A DNA stretch of 64,000 nucleotides from Lachnospiraceae bacterium (GCA_949383255.1 CASJPF010000019.1:1-64000), one strand, 5' to 3'. Counted from the first letter of the stretch, positions 7,976 through 18,061 are shown. The notes: generated by a model from the letters alone, not told the origin. Numbers and translations are program-made.

Positions 7976-10085
7976 ACTGATTAATAGTAATTTTAGGAAG
8001 GCTGTAAAAGATTATCAGATATATATTATTACATTAGTAATTAGTTCAGCCTTATTTTTTGCTTTTGTTTCTCTGAGTAGCCCATATAATACAATTATAG
8101 CAGATGGAAGTCGATATTCCAATGAGCTGTTTCGAGAAACGATTAATTTGACTGTCGGGTTAGTCTCTCTGATTTTTTTTGTTTTAGTAAACTATGTAAA
8201 TAACCATATGCTCAAAAGAAGATCAAAAGAATTTTCATTGTATATGCTTTTGGGTATGGAACAAAGAAAAATTGCCTTCTCCTATTTTATAGAAACTTTT
8301 GAAATTGGAATTGCAGCGATTTTTATCGGGACTATACTCGGAATACTTTTGTCAGGGGGACTTACAAGCATTGTGTTGGTTTCCACCGGCGGTAAAATGG
8401 ATTATAAAGTAGGATTTTATCCAGACACATTTTTAAAGACCTTTCTTTTCTTTATATTTGTATTTGTATTTACTGGAATGTTCAACACGAGAAAGTTGGC
8501 AAAAACAAAACTTCTTGAGCTTTTGAACGCCGAGAAGGTATCGGAAGGGCAATCGCAAAGAAAAAACATATATATGATTGGAACAGTGATTTCCATTCTT
8601 TCCTTTGCTATTGCTGCGGTAATGTTAAAAAAATACTTATCTGTTGAGCGTGATTATATGTCAAATGTTCCAGCAGCAATAAACAACAGATATCAAACTG
8701 TGATTGGTGCTACTTTGGTATGCGGCATATTCTCTGGCTGTTATGCAGCTTCGTATATTATTCGCATCATTCGAGATAAAAGTACAAAGTATAAGTATAA
8801 AAAACTGAATGTTGTATTTATCAATAACTTGTATGCGCGATCCACTTCTAATGCGAAAGTAATTGCTAGTGCCACAATTGCTATTGCTGTTTCCATTTTA
8901 GGATTTGTTATCGCTCCTGTACTAGCTGATATATCAGAAGAATTTTTGGATTATAGAATGCCATACGATTTAATGATAAATAATTCATATAGATACATTG
9001 ATCTACAGGAAGATATCCCATATATAGATTATTCTTTTGTCCGTGATATTTTGGCGGAATATGGAATTGAAGAAAGTGAGGTATGCCAACAAGAATCATA
9101 TTTTGTGTGGGGAAAAAATTTTAAAAACGCAGATATGCGTGATAGTAAATGGGATATGCCAAGACTAGCTATTTCTCTTTCTGATTATAATCAGATGAGA
9201 CAAATGGCAAATTTGCCAACAATTGACCTTAATGATAACGAATTTGCCTTGCAAGTGAGCAATGAAATTGACAAAGTAAACATGGAAGCACAAATTAAAT
9301 CAGCAGAATCTGAAATTATTTTAGACGATAAGAGAAAATTGGTCTTGTCAGCAAAACCAGTATATAATGATGCAGTAGGAACATTTTTGTATAATTTCGG
9401 CAATTCTAGCTCCTTTATATTCGCAGATAGCGTGTGTGAAAATTTGAAAATAGCAAATACCTGTTATTATGCTAATACCTCAAAAGCTATACCAATCAAT
9501 GATTGTACCGAAATTGAAAAGCAAATCAAAAAACAATTCAGGGCAAATTATCCAGAATTGTATGATAAATATGAAACAAAATATAAAACAGATAAAGATT
9601 ATCAAGATTTTATAAATCCTATACGTTTTATGACACAAGAAATAAACTCAGTTAAAATAAATTCAGTGTGTATTAGACTTCTAGGAGTTTATATTGGAGT
9701 GATTTTTTTTGTAATCTGCCTAAGCGTATTGGCATTACAGCAGCTCTCAGACGCAGAAAATAGCAAAAAACAGTATTGGGTAATGTATAAACTGGGAATA
9801 GAAGAAAAAGAAATATACAGCTTAATCAAAAAACAGATATCTATATTTTTTTCAATTCCTTGTGTCTTAGCAATGATTGGAGCTGGTATTGGTGTTTATG
9901 TGTTCCTACTCAGGTTTGGGCATAAAGTAGAGGCATATATTGGAACAGAGGATTTTATTTTAAATATATTTTTGGCAGTTATAATGCTTCTCATTATATT
10001 TATCTCTTACTTTTGGGGCACTGTAAAAGCATACCATCATAGTATCGAGACTGTTTTCAAAAACAATTTTCGGAAACAGATTTAA
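7965..10085 (+). CDS. FtsX-like ABC permease (BceB-like)
   Basis: 706 residues. It has one helix near the N-terminus, then a block of membrane helices, a long extracellular domain (about residues 330-560) and three C-terminal helices with the FtsX-type layout. The large extracellular domain between helices is the hallmark of BceB-like permeases that bind peptide antibiotics and signal to the cognate kinase. The track ORF begins at a GTG (7953) inside the ribosome binding site; AGGAGG is 11 bases before the ATG at 7965, so I use that. The start overlaps the ATPase gene by 11 bases. A strong terminator follows. Confidence 0.88.
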   Translation: MYLKLINSNFRKAVKDYQIYIITLVISSALFFAFVSLSSPYNTIIADGSRYSNELFRETINLTVGLVSLIFFVLVNYVNNHMLKRRSKEFSLYMLLGMEQRKIAFSYFIETFEIGIAAIFIGTILGILLSGGLTSIVLVSTGGKMDYKVGFYPDTFLKTFLFFIFVFVFTGMFNTRKLAKTKLLELLNAEKVSEGQSQRKNIYMIGTVISILSFAIAAVMLKKYLSVERDYMSNVPAAINNRYQTVIGATLVCGIFSGCYAASYIIRIIRDKSTKYKYKKLNVVFINNLYARSTSNAKVIASATIAIAVSILGFVIAPVLADISEEFLDYRMPYDLMINNSYRYIDLQEDIPYIDYSFVRDILAEYGIEESEVCQQESYFVWGKNFKNADMRDSKWDMPRLAISLSDYNQMRQMANLPTIDLNDNEFALQVSNEIDKVNMEAQIKSAESEIILDDKRKLVLSAKPVYNDAVGTFLYNFGNSSSFIFADSVCENLKIANTCYYANTSKAIPINDCTEIEKQIKKQFRANYPELYDKYETKYKTDKDYQDFINPIRFMTQEINSVKINSVCIRLLGVYIGVIFFVICLSVLALQQLSDAENSKKQYWVMYKLGIEEKEIYSLIKKQISIFFSIPCVLAMIGAGIGVYVFLLRFGHKVEAYIGTEDFILNIFLAVIMLLIIFISYFWGTVKAYHHSIETVFKNNFRKQI

Positions 10086-10087
10086 AA

Positions 10088-10119
10088 AAGGAGCCTGCAG
10101 TATTGTAGGCTCCTTTTTA
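10088..10119 (+). terminator. Rho-independent terminator of the BceRS-AB-like operon
   Basis: AAGGAGCCT/AGGCTCCTT stem with a 10-base loop and TTTTTAT tail, directly after the permease stop. Confidence 0.9.
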
Positions 10120-10125
10120 TGCACA

Positions 10126-10201
10126 CGGACGTGGAAACGAAATGTGCAGCGAAAGCTGCCCGCGTCCGGCACATGAGTAGGGAAGATGAGACTTCCCTAC
10201 T
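10126..10201. repeat. Structured intergenic repeat with AGTAGGGAAG hairpin, copy 1
   Basis: CGGACG/CGTCCG encloses GCAGC-GAAA-GCTGC, followed by AGTAGGGAAG-ATGAGA-CTTCCCTACT. About 40 bases of this recur in opposite orientation at 25415-25460, and the stem core recurs at 12212-12250. The track ORF at 10119 reads through this repeat and should start later. Confidence 0.6.
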
Positions 10202-10256
10202 TGATTTACATGTCAATGCAGAGGAAATATGCAAAAACAGGCAAATAGGAGTTAAC

Positions 10257-12185
10257 ATGAAAGAAATAATGGAACTAGTTCGATATACAAAAATTTCATA
10301 TTTAAGAAAACAGATAAAATGTTTTATATGGGTTCTACTAAACACTTTGCTTACATTAATATATCCAAGTTGTATCAGTTTTGTAATCGATCACGGTGTT
10401 GAAAAACGAGATATGTCAACAGTAGTTAACAGTGTAGTCATTCTACTGCTACTTGGTTTATTAATTATTCTCACAAACTACATACAACAACTTAAATACA
10501 CAAAACTTGGACGAGAAATATGTGAAAAACTAAAAAATAGAATTTTTCAGAAACTATGTAATACGAACTATAAATTTTGGAGTAAGAACAGGGTTGGAGA
10601 TATTTTAACGGTTATCAATACAGATATTTCTTCCGTAGAAAAGCTCTTCACTACAACAATAAATAATGCGATACTAAATAGCTTGTATTTTCTGGGAATC
10701 ATAATTATTCTGTTTTTATTAAATTATGTAATTGGCATTTGGATCAGCATATTGCTAATCGGCTTTATGATACTTCAAAGAAAAAATGGCAAAAAAATAA
10801 AAAATGGAATGACTGAACTAAGAACCAAAATGGGTATATTCAACTCAAACACTCAGGAAATGATCAGCAATATGCCAGACATCCAGTTGGTGTATCCTAA
10901 TAACAATTCATTATTCAGACTTGATAAAAAATCAAAAAATATGTTAAAGCTAGAAGGACTGGAAAATGAGCAGGCATATAAATATCTTTCATCAGTTATG
11001 ATTGTCGATGAAACAGACGAATTATTCAATAATATGAAGCAATCTGGTCTATTGGTAGATGAAAAAAAGTCTATTTCAAATAAAATAGAAGAAACAGCAG
11101 TGTCTCCTATGGGAGTTACATTAATGATTATTCAAGAGTGTAACCTGCGATGTACATATTGTTATGGAGAAGGTGGCGAATATCAAGATAGAGGAAAAAT
11201 GTCTCTGGATATTGCCAAAAAATCAATTGATTTTCTTATTGCCAATACTAAAAACAAAAATCTGCTGGTATGCTTTTTGGGCGGTGAGCCAATGATGAAC
11301 TTCCAACTAATTCAGGATGTTGTAGCTTATTGTGAAGAATATGAAAAGAAGCAGGAACTTCATTTCAGGTACACTATTACAACAAATGGAACAATCTGGA
11401 ATGAAGAGGTGGAGGAATTCTTCCGTAAAAACCAGTTTACAGTTCAGATTAGTATAGATGGAAAAAAGGAAGTTCATAATTGTAATCGCTGTTACGCAAG
11501 TGGAAAAGGCAGTTTTGATGTTATGGAAACAAATACAAGAAGTATGAGAAATGACGGTCTTGTATCTGGCAGAGCAACCCTAACTGCAACAAATCTGAAT
11601 TTAATTGATAATTTCAGATCACTTAATGAAATGAATCTTAATAGTATTCCAATGGCACCAGCACAAAATTTATTGTCTGATGAAGACTATGAAAAATTAA
11701 TAAAGGAAAACACTAAATTAGCAGAATACTTTCTGAAGTTGGTAAAAGATGGAGACTTTAAAACAGCTAAAAAGCTAAGAATCCTTATGTCAGGATTATA
11801 TAAAATACATAAGAGTGGCATAGAAAGAAATATACCATGTGGTGTAGGGAGTAGTAACATTGCTGTCGATATTAATGGTGATATCTTCCCTTGCCATAGG
11901 TTTGCAGCGAACAAAGAATATGTTATGGCAAATGTTTTAAGAGACACAGAAATGAACAACAAATCATTTTTAGAAGAAATAGACATAGATAAGCACGAAG
12001 AATGTAAAAAATGTTGGGTTAAAAATTTGTGTGCAGGAGGATGTCCCAATGAGAATCTTGTAAATGCAGGCAGTACTCAAAAATCTACGGAAAAAAGTTG
12101 TAAATTTATTCGCTCAATGTATAATGATTTAATTCATGTATATCTTGAACTAACATCAAATGATAAAAAACAACTTTGGGGCTAA
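10257..12185 (+). CDS. Chimera: ABC-exporter membrane domain joined to radical SAM/SPASM peptide maturase
   Basis: 642 residues from the ATG behind AGGAG (the track start at 10119 lies in a repeat). Residues 1 to about 215 look like an ABC exporter transmembrane domain, ending near MPDIQLVYPNNN without any nucleotide-binding domain. The rest is a radical SAM protein: CNLRCTYC at 295-302, GGEPMMNF, then a SPASM region with PCHRF, CKKCWVKNLCAGGC and a final cysteine. Such enzymes install crosslinks in ribosomal peptides. An in-frame deletion joining an exporter gene to a neighbouring maturase gene would explain it. No precursor peptide gene is visible. The radical SAM half keeps its cluster ligands; whether the product works is unknown. 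Confidence 0.8.
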   Translation: MKEIMELVRYTKISYLRKQIKCFIWVLLNTLLTLIYPSCISFVIDHGVEKRDMSTVVNSVVILLLLGLLIILTNYIQQLKYTKLGREICEKLKNRIFQKLCNTNYKFWSKNRVGDILTVINTDISSVEKLFTTTINNAILNSLYFLGIIIILFLLNYVIGIWISILLIGFMILQRKNGKKIKNGMTELRTKMGIFNSNTQEMISNMPDIQLVYPNNNSLFRLDKKSKNMLKLEGLENEQAYKYLSSVMIVDETDELFNNMKQSGLLVDEKKSISNKIEETAVSPMGVTLMIIQECNLRCTYCYGEGGEYQDRGKMSLDIAKKSIDFLIANTKNKNLLVCFLGGEPMMNFQLIQDVVAYCEEYEKKQELHFRYTITTNGTIWNEEVEEFFRKNQFTVQISIDGKKEVHNCNRCYASGKGSFDVMETNTRSMRNDGLVSGRATLTATNLNLIDNFRSLNEMNLNSIPMAPAQNLLSDEDYEKLIKENTKLAEYFLKLVKDGDFKTAKKLRILMSGLYKIHKSGIERNIPCGVGSSNIAVDINGDIFPCHRFAANKEYVMANVLRDTEMNNKSFLEEIDIDKHEECKKCWVKNLCAGGCPNENLVNAGSTQKSTEKSCKFIRSMYNDLIHVYLELTSNDKKQLWG

Positions 12186-12211
12186 CCCAATACTATGAAT
12201 AACACAAAAAT

Positions 12212-12250
12212 AAATTGAGTAGGGAAAGAAGAATCTTCCCTACTCAATTT
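12212..12250 (+). terminator. Hairpin after the radical SAM chimera (AGTAGGGAA family, copy 2)
   Basis: AAATTGAGTAGGGAA/TTCCCTACTCAATTT, 15 perfect pairs, 9-base loop, followed by AGACTTTTTA. It can end the upstream gene and shares the AGTAGGGAA/TTCCCTACT core with 10176 and 25415. Confidence 0.7.
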
Positions 12251-12396
12251 AGACTTTTTATTTGAGTGTGTAAAATAATTTCTGTAAATTAAGATCTTCT
12301 ATGATAAGTTATTATAAAGGATAGGTGTTTTTAGTTCACCTGCTTTTTACTATGCAAACGTTTGTTTTTTTCTGTCAACCCATATTAAGAAATTTT

Positions 12397-12594
12397 TCAG
12401 AAATCCTCCCCGTTGCGTGTTATGTCTTCTAGAATGAGTGCCTTTATTGCTCCCTGTACAGAAATGAAACGGCTGTATTTCTGTTTTTTGATCCATGCAA
12501 GGATGTCCTTGTCAGTTTTATAGTTCAGTTTCACCTGGGTAGTGTTTGATTCATCATATCTATTCTGGGCATCATATTTTCCACCATAAAACAT
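12397..12594 (-). CDS. Small RHH-like protein, probable mobile-element relic gene
   Basis: 65 residues from the ATG at 12594, behind AAAGGGGTGG. The track start at 12639 has no ribosome site. The core TQVKLNYKTDKDILAWIKKQ...GAIKALILEDI resembles short ribbon-helix-helix-type proteins often seen in Clostridia mobile elements (strand with TxVxLxxxTD, then two helices ending in IKALI). No partner toxin or relaxase is next to it; downstream on the same strand is only intergenic sequence, and upstream lies an IS256 fragment. Function not assigned. Confidence 0.6.
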   Translation of the reverse strand: MFYGGKYDAQNRYDESNTTQVKLNYKTDKDILAWIKKQKYSRFISVQGAIKALILEDITRNGEDF

Positions 12595-12655
12595 ATCCAC
12601 CCCTTTTCTATAGATATATACCTTGACATAGGTGTACACCTATGCTTGTACTGGC

Positions 12656-12982
12656 TTACTTGGGTAGTCTCCCTTCATACATGATGGACATCTCTCCATA
12701 GACTTTTCCCCAATTACAAATGGAAACTGTGCATTTCTTTACCACCTCAAAAGTTGCCAGATAAAGGGATTTCATCAAAGTCTGGGGACTTGAGAATACG
12801 CTCCGCTGTCTATTTAAACGACGGTAAGATGAATTCAACGACTTAATTACGTTTGTGGTATAAAATGCAGTCCTTGTATCTTTTGAAAACTTAAAAATCG
12901 TTGTAATGGCTTCCCAGTTATCATACCAGCGTCCCATCGCACCTAGATACTGTTCTTTCCACTTTTCTGTCACTTTCTCCAT
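12656..12982 (-). pseudogene. IS256-family transposase, C-terminal fragment
   Basis: 108 residues matching the end of an IS256-type transposase: WEAITTIFKFSKDTRTAFYTTNVIKSLNSSYRRLNRQR, then the C-terminal ...YGEMSIMYEGRLP. A full transposase is about 400 residues; the DDE-containing N-terminal part is absent, and the sequence upstream runs straight into the OPT gene end at 13025. I could not find terminal inverted repeats. It is a dead remnant. Confidence 0.85.
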
Positions 12983-13024
12983 TTTTTGTGCATATTGTTT
13001 TTTCTTCTTACTATATCTATTATT

Positions 13025-14944
13025 TTATTTCCTCAATACTGCATACCGCACAACTGCAAACACCGTAGCTGCAAACACCACAAGTCCACCCACAATGCCT
13101 GTATCCATCACTGCAGACAAATCAATTCTATCCGCCACACCGACAACTGCAAGCACCGCAAGCAATATTCCCACAAGTCCTTCACCTGCAATTAATCCAG
13201 AACAAAACAAGATGCCACTTCCAGCCTCACTATCCATATCTGTGTTGACCGCCCTTCTGGACACCGCATAGCGCACCAAACCACCCGCCATAATCGGCAC
13301 CGAAAGTTTTAGTGGCAGATACAATCCAATTGCCACTGGAAGCACTGGAATACCAAAGATTTCAATGACAACCGCAATAAACACTCCAATCCACACGAGC
13401 GTCCACGGAAGATTTCCATCCATCACGCCCTCCACAATCATTTTCATCAAAGTGGCCTGTGGCGCAGAAAGTTCCGCAGAACCAAAACCCCAAGCCGAAT
13501 CGAGAAGAAGCATCACCCCGCCAATTGTAACCGCAGAGACCGCAGCGCCAATCAGCTCGCCAAGCTGCTGTCGCCGTGGTGTTGCACCCAAGATATACCC
13601 TGTCTTTAAATCCTGCGATGTATCGCCGGACATTGCCGCGATAATACAGATGACAGAGCCAATTGCTATCGCGCCTGTCATGCCATGAGCGCCGCTATCT
13701 CCTGTAGATTTTAGTACCATTGTCGCAAACAAAAGTGTTGCAATCGCCATGCCAGACACTGGATTATTGCTGCCGCCCACAAGTCCCACCATTCTTGAGG
13801 AGACCGCGGAAAAGAAAAAACCAAACACGGCAATCAAAATCGCACCTAAAAAAGAAACTGGAATATCTGGGAATATTGCAATTGCCAAAATAATCAAAAC
13901 AATTGCACCAAGTACAATTTTCATGTTCAAGTCGAGAGCGGTTCGTTTTGTTTTCGCATTGTTATCTGCGCTGCTGCCATAAAGTCCTTTTATAGCCTCA
14001 CGAAAAGTCATTACAATCAGCGGAAGTGACTTCACAAGACTGATAATACCGCCTGCCGCGACAGCTCCTGCTCCAATATATCGAATGTAATTGCTCCAAA
14101 TAGCATTCGCCCCTCCTTTTATAAACATTTGTGTAATTGGTTCTGTTCCGGGATAGAGAATTGTCTCCCCGCCAAACGCTATAATCGCAGGTATCAATAC
14201 AAACCATCCTAAAATACCACCCGCAAAGAGATAGGAAGAAATTTTTGCTCCACAGATATACCCCACCCCGACAAGCGCTGGATAAATTTCTGTAGAAAAC
14301 TCTGTCCTAAGCGTTTGAACCCGCATTGTAATTGTACTTGGCACCACTTTCAAACCGTCCACAACAAATTTTATCAAAGCTGCAATCCCCATTCCAGCAA
14401 AGACAGCGCGTGCTGAAGTACCCCCTTTTTCCCCAGCAAGCAATACTTCTGCACACGCCGTTCCTTCAGGATATGGAAGTGCACCATGCTCCTTGACAAT
14501 CAGTGCATTTCGCAGCGGAACCATAAACAAAACACCGAGAAGTCCCCCTAAAAGTGCTGTCAATGAGATAGAAAGCATTCCTGGACGGCTGCTGACACCC
14601 TCCTTTGCCCACAGAAAAAACACTGGCATTGTAAAAATTGCTCCCGCGGCGAGAGATTCTCCCGCTGAGCCAATGGTTTGTACCATATTGCTCTCCAAAA
14701 TAGATTTTCTGCGCAGCACAATCCGCAACACTCCCATTGAGACAACCGCCGCCGGAATGGATGCGGATACAGTCATTCCCACACGTAATCCAAGGTAAGC
14801 GTTGGCGGCGCCAAATACCACTGCGAGCAAAACTCCTATCATCACCGATGTCACAGTCAATTCTGGAGGTGTTTGCTCTGCTGGAACATAAGATTGAAAC
14901 TCTAATTCTTTTTTGTTGCTGTCGTGCTCCTTCTCGATATCCAT
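13025..14944 (-). CDS. OPT-family oligopeptide transporter
   Basis: 639 residues with about 14-16 hydrophobic segments. The opening ELTVTSVMIGVLLAVVFGAANAYLGLRVGMTVSASIPAAV region and SNMVQTIGSAGESLAAGAIFTMP are typical of the bacterial OPT branch (proton-coupled uptake of peptides or metal chelates). The start is the ATG at 14944, nine bases after AAGGAG; the track TTG at 14965 lies upstream of that site. It is followed by the IS256 fragment and has no obvious partner gene. Confidence 0.9.
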   Translation of the reverse strand: MDIEKEHDSNKKELEFQSYVPAEQTPPELTVTSVMIGVLLAVVFGAANAYLGLRVGMTVSASIPAAVVSMGVLRIVLRRKSILESNMVQTIGSAGESLAAGAIFTMPVFFLWAKEGVSSRPGMLSISLTALLGGLLGVLFMVPLRNALIVKEHGALPYPEGTACAEVLLAGEKGGTSARAVFAGMGIAALIKFVVDGLKVVPSTITMRVQTLRTEFSTEIYPALVGVGYICGAKISSYLFAGGILGWFVLIPAIIAFGGETILYPGTEPITQMFIKGGANAIWSNYIRYIGAGAVAAGGIISLVKSLPLIVMTFREAIKGLYGSSADNNAKTKRTALDLNMKIVLGAIVLIILAIAIFPDIPVSFLGAILIAVFGFFFSAVSSRMVGLVGGSNNPVSGMAIATLLFATMVLKSTGDSGAHGMTGAIAIGSVICIIAAMSGDTSQDLKTGYILGATPRRQQLGELIGAAVSAVTIGGVMLLLDSAWGFGSAELSAPQATLMKMIVEGVMDGNLPWTLVWIGVFIAVVIEIFGIPVLPVAIGLYLPLKLSVPIMAGGLVRYAVSRRAVNTDMDSEAGSGILFCSGLIAGEGLVGILLAVLAVVGVADRIDLSAVMDTGIVGGLVVFAATVFAVVRYAVLRK

Positions 14945-15018
14945 TTTCCCTGCTCCTTTTTTCAACTTATATAAATAATGTCTTTGCTAATATATTTCCT
15001 TTCCGCGTCTGTGCGTAT

Positions 15019-15067
15019 AAAAAAGCTTAGCAATATTTTATTTTGTATTAAATATCGCTAAGCTTTT
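15019..15067 (-). terminator. Terminator of the large two-component operon
   Basis: AAAAGCTTAGC/GCTAAGCTTTT with further pairing toward the loop (ATATTTA/TAAATAT with one mismatch) and a minus-strand TTTTTTAT tail, 39 bases past the kinase stop. Confidence 0.8.
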
Positions 15068-15105
15068 CTCATTCTTATATATAGACTTGACAATATGGCA
15101 AGAGA

Positions 15106-17382
15106 TTATGTATCCCACTCCAACACTGCCTTAAACAAATCGCCGTCAATTTCAACGTAGAACCTGCCGCCTTGCAACTCAGAAAAACTCTTGGCAATTG
15201 CAAGCCCAAGTCCGCTTCCTTCCGTGTTGCGCGATACGTCACCGCGCACAAAGCGCTCTGTCAAATCTGTCGGCGTGACGGTCAACTCCTGCGCCGAAAT
15301 ATTTTTCATCTCAATATGGATTGTGCGCTGTCCCTCCTTAATAATAATCACTCTTGCCAACACATAGACACGGGTGTTCGTCAGGGCATATTTCATCACA
15401 TTAATGTACAAATTTTCAAAAATCCGGTATGTTTTCTGACTGTCAAGCTGCAAAATAATCTTCTCCTCAGGAAGGTCAAATCGCATATCAAGGCCATTTT
15501 TTATCATTTGATCTTCGTGTTCGAGATACACCTGACGCATCAGATTACAGATATCTACCGCAACTAATTCTAACCGCACATTGCCGCTGCTCGCTTTGCT
15601 AATTTCAAACAGATCTTCAATCAATACTTTTAATCGCAGCGACTTGCGTTCTAATGTGTTCAGATAGGATTTGCGCTGTTCTGGCGTGACATTTTCTTCC
15701 TTTAATAAATCTACATAGGTAATAATTGCTGTAAGTGGTGTCTTTAAGTCATGCGAAACATTTGTGATAAGCTCTGTTTTCATGCGCTGACTGCGCACTT
15801 CCTCATCAACTGCCTTACCAAAACCATTCTGTATCTGATACAGTTCATTTTTATAGCTCTCAAAGATCCCAAAATCCTCTGCAAGTTTATTGTCAAATCG
15901 TCCTTGTGCAATCGCGTTTGTAGCGTTTAACAAACTGTTGTACTGGGTTTGTATCTTGCTAAGATAACGTTTTAAGACCAAGTAGAGCAGTAACGAGTAC
16001 AATATTAATCCAAAAATCCCAACAAACCAGAAGCAGCTTAGCAAAGATGTAACAATAAGTTGAAATATTATAATTCGTTTTAGCGGATTGATTACATCTT
16101 TGTTCAGTCCTTCAATTGACATCGCCGCCTTCCACTTCTCTAAAATATGTCGGCAAAATCCTTTAATTTCATTCCAATAACGATAAATCAAACTTCTTTT
16201 TCTAAGAAATGGCAAAAACCCTGAAAACAACTCTCGCACACTCAAAAGCCCCCAATACCACGCACCAAACAAAATGACCATCGCGACAAATATTATAAAA
16301 AAGACACCTTCTTCCGACGTTCCTACCACTTCACTAAAATAATAGACTAACTCTACTACTGTCGTATTTAGGCCAATTGACAGAATCCCCAAAACCAGAA
16401 AAATTAATTCTGCCGAAAACCGGGAGCCTGCCGTATCCGCAGTCAACTGCGATTTACACCGCGCAATAATAAAGAAAAGTATTGTGATAATACCCAGAAT
16501 GGTAAGATATAGATTGCCAATACCAAGTAAACGATACGTAAATTGCCTGTCGTATACACCAATAACCCACTCTGACGAAGATGTGAACACCTGTATCCAC
16601 GGAAACTGTTCTTTTTGCTCTTCAGTCATAGCATAGATAAACACCACATCTTGCGGATTCTTCTGCGTGACTGTCATTTTCCCATTTGCCATATTGTCTT
16701 CATCTACCAACACATAATGGCTCACTTTCTCGTAGTCATTCAGCAAAAGAGTATCCTTTGAATTTGCCACGAGCTGCACATTCTTTAAAAACTGTTCCAC
16801 ATTGCTGCCACCAACTTTTATATTGGAGATCCTACCATTTTTATCATAATAGAGCACCAAGTAATAGGTATAGATTGAATTGTCCCCATCTTTTAACAGC
16901 TCCGGCTCTCTGGCAGTATTTTTCAAAATTGTCTGTGTCGTTTCATCAATGACACAATAATCTAAATTCATTGCAAGATTTGATACATAATGGTCGTTCA
17001 CCCTTGACACATTCCTGTTCAATTTTTCAATCATATATGTTTTAAGTTGTTCTCCATTTCCCATATACTCCGCCTCATTGCCAACATAATTATCTCGTTC
17101 AACTTTCTCTATTGGCTCCTGTGAAAATGTGAGATACAACTCTTCAAGCTGCGCATCCTTTCCGCTCTTTTCCAACACTTCAGGATAGAGCACATAGTTA
17201 CTCTGAAACAATATTTCTATAAAGTCCTCCTGTTCAAATCCATTGCCTGTCTCCGCATAATAATTGTCTACTCTATCCTTGTAAGATGCCGCAAACCATG
17301 CAAAGATAGCCGCTGCTGTTATCACAAGGATCGCTGCTGTGCGCAGCGCCTTTTTATTGTTTTTCAATCTTGTATCCAACAC
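15106..17382 (-). CDS. Large sensor histidine kinase with extracellular and multi-helix domain
   Basis: 758 residues. One N-terminal helix (about 13-31) is followed by a predicted extracellular domain of roughly 240 residues, then several membrane helices between about 280 and 475. The catalytic part has the H-box NVSHDLKTPLTAIITYVDLL, N-box-like ENLYINVMKYAL and G2 EGSGLGLAIAKSF. It begins at a GTG inside the 3' end of the regulator gene (29-base overlap), with AAAGGTGG just upstream, so translation is coupled. The ligand is unknown. Confidence 0.88.
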   Translation of the reverse strand: MLDTRLKNNKKALRTAAILVITAAAIFAWFAASYKDRVDNYYAETGNGFEQEDFIEILFQSNYVLYPEVLEKSGKDAQLEELYLTFSQEPIEKVERDNYVGNEAEYMGNGEQLKTYMIEKLNRNVSRVNDHYVSNLAMNLDYCVIDETTQTILKNTAREPELLKDGDNSIYTYYLVLYYDKNGRISNIKVGGSNVEQFLKNVQLVANSKDTLLLNDYEKVSHYVLVDEDNMANGKMTVTQKNPQDVVFIYAMTEEQKEQFPWIQVFTSSSEWVIGVYDRQFTYRLLGIGNLYLTILGIITILFFIIARCKSQLTADTAGSRFSAELIFLVLGILSIGLNTTVVELVYYFSEVVGTSEEGVFFIIFVAMVILFGAWYWGLLSVRELFSGFLPFLRKRSLIYRYWNEIKGFCRHILEKWKAAMSIEGLNKDVINPLKRIIIFQLIVTSLLSCFWFVGIFGLILYSLLLYLVLKRYLSKIQTQYNSLLNATNAIAQGRFDNKLAEDFGIFESYKNELYQIQNGFGKAVDEEVRSQRMKTELITNVSHDLKTPLTAIITYVDLLKEENVTPEQRKSYLNTLERKSLRLKVLIEDLFEISKASSGNVRLELVAVDICNLMRQVYLEHEDQMIKNGLDMRFDLPEEKIILQLDSQKTYRIFENLYINVMKYALTNTRVYVLARVIIIKEGQRTIHIEMKNISAQELTVTPTDLTERFVRGDVSRNTEGSGLGLAIAKSFSELQGGRFYVEIDGDLFKAVLEWDT

Positions 17383-18061
17383 CCCACACCACCTTTAAAT
17401 ACTTCGGATCATTCGGATTAATCTCAATCTTTTCTCGAATTTTCCTGACATGCACCATAATTGTATTGGTATTAATCGCCTGCTCATTCCACACCCGTTC
17501 ATAAATTTCGTCAGCGCTAAACACCCTGCCTGGATTTTTCATTAACAGCAATAAAATTTTAAACTCAATAGGCGTCAGCTTCACCAGATTGCCATCAACA
17601 CTGACTTCCACAGTATCTTCATTTAGTTCCAAACCGCCAATAATGTGTATCCTATCCTGATTTTCCTGTCCCGTCACCGCATCGAGATATCGTTTGTAAC
17701 GCCGCAAATGAGAATTGACACGCGCAAGTAATTCCATTGTTGTAAACGGCTTCGTCACATAGTCGTCCGCTCCCATATTTAACCCCATAATCTTATCAAC
17801 TTCCTCCGACTTTGCAGAGAGCATAATCACAGGAAACTCATATCCTTTTTCCCGCACCTTCATCATCATAGTAATACCATCCATGCGCGGCATCATAATA
17901 TCCACTATTGCAAGATGAAATTCCTCCGACTCAATCTTTTGCAGCCCTTCAAAGCCATCTGCTGCCTGTGTCACACTGTAACCCTGATTTTTCAAATAAA
18001 TCTCTATCCCCTCCCGAATTTCCTTGTCGTCCTCGACAATCAAAATATGATATGACTCCAT
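17354..18061 (-). CDS. OmpR-family response regulator
   Basis: 235 residues. The receiver domain has VEDDKEIR, the phospho-acceptor in LAIVDIMMPRMDG and KPFTTMEL. The winged helix holds LTPIEFKILLLLMKNPGRVFSADEIYERVW and ends VVWGVGYKIEKQ. AAAGGGGGAT precedes the ATG. It is the first gene of the operon with the kinase at 15106. No neighbouring target operon is obvious. Confidence 0.92.
   Translation of the reverse strand: MESYHILIVEDDKEIREGIEIYLKNQGYSVTQAADGFEGLQKIESEEFHLAIVDIMMPRMDGITMMMKVREKGYEFPVIMLSAKSEEVDKIMGLNMGADDYVTKPFTTMELLARVNSHLRRYKRYLDAVTGQENQDRIHIIGGLELNEDTVEVSVDGNLVKLTPIEFKILLLLMKNPGRVFSADEIYERVWNEQAINTNTIMVHVRKIREKIEINPNDPKYLKVVWGVGYKIEKQ

Noticed and set aside
10119-10256. 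N-terminal extension of the radical SAM chimera in the ORF track
   Set aside because: It reads through a repeat whose translation (SREDETSLLD) recurs in a spurious ORF at 25236-25604; the AGGAG-preceded ATG at 10257 is a better start.
12352-12366. ATGCAAACGTTTGTT, close to a catabolite-repression (cre) operator
   Set aside because: It lies between gene 3' ends, with no promoter near it; likely chance.
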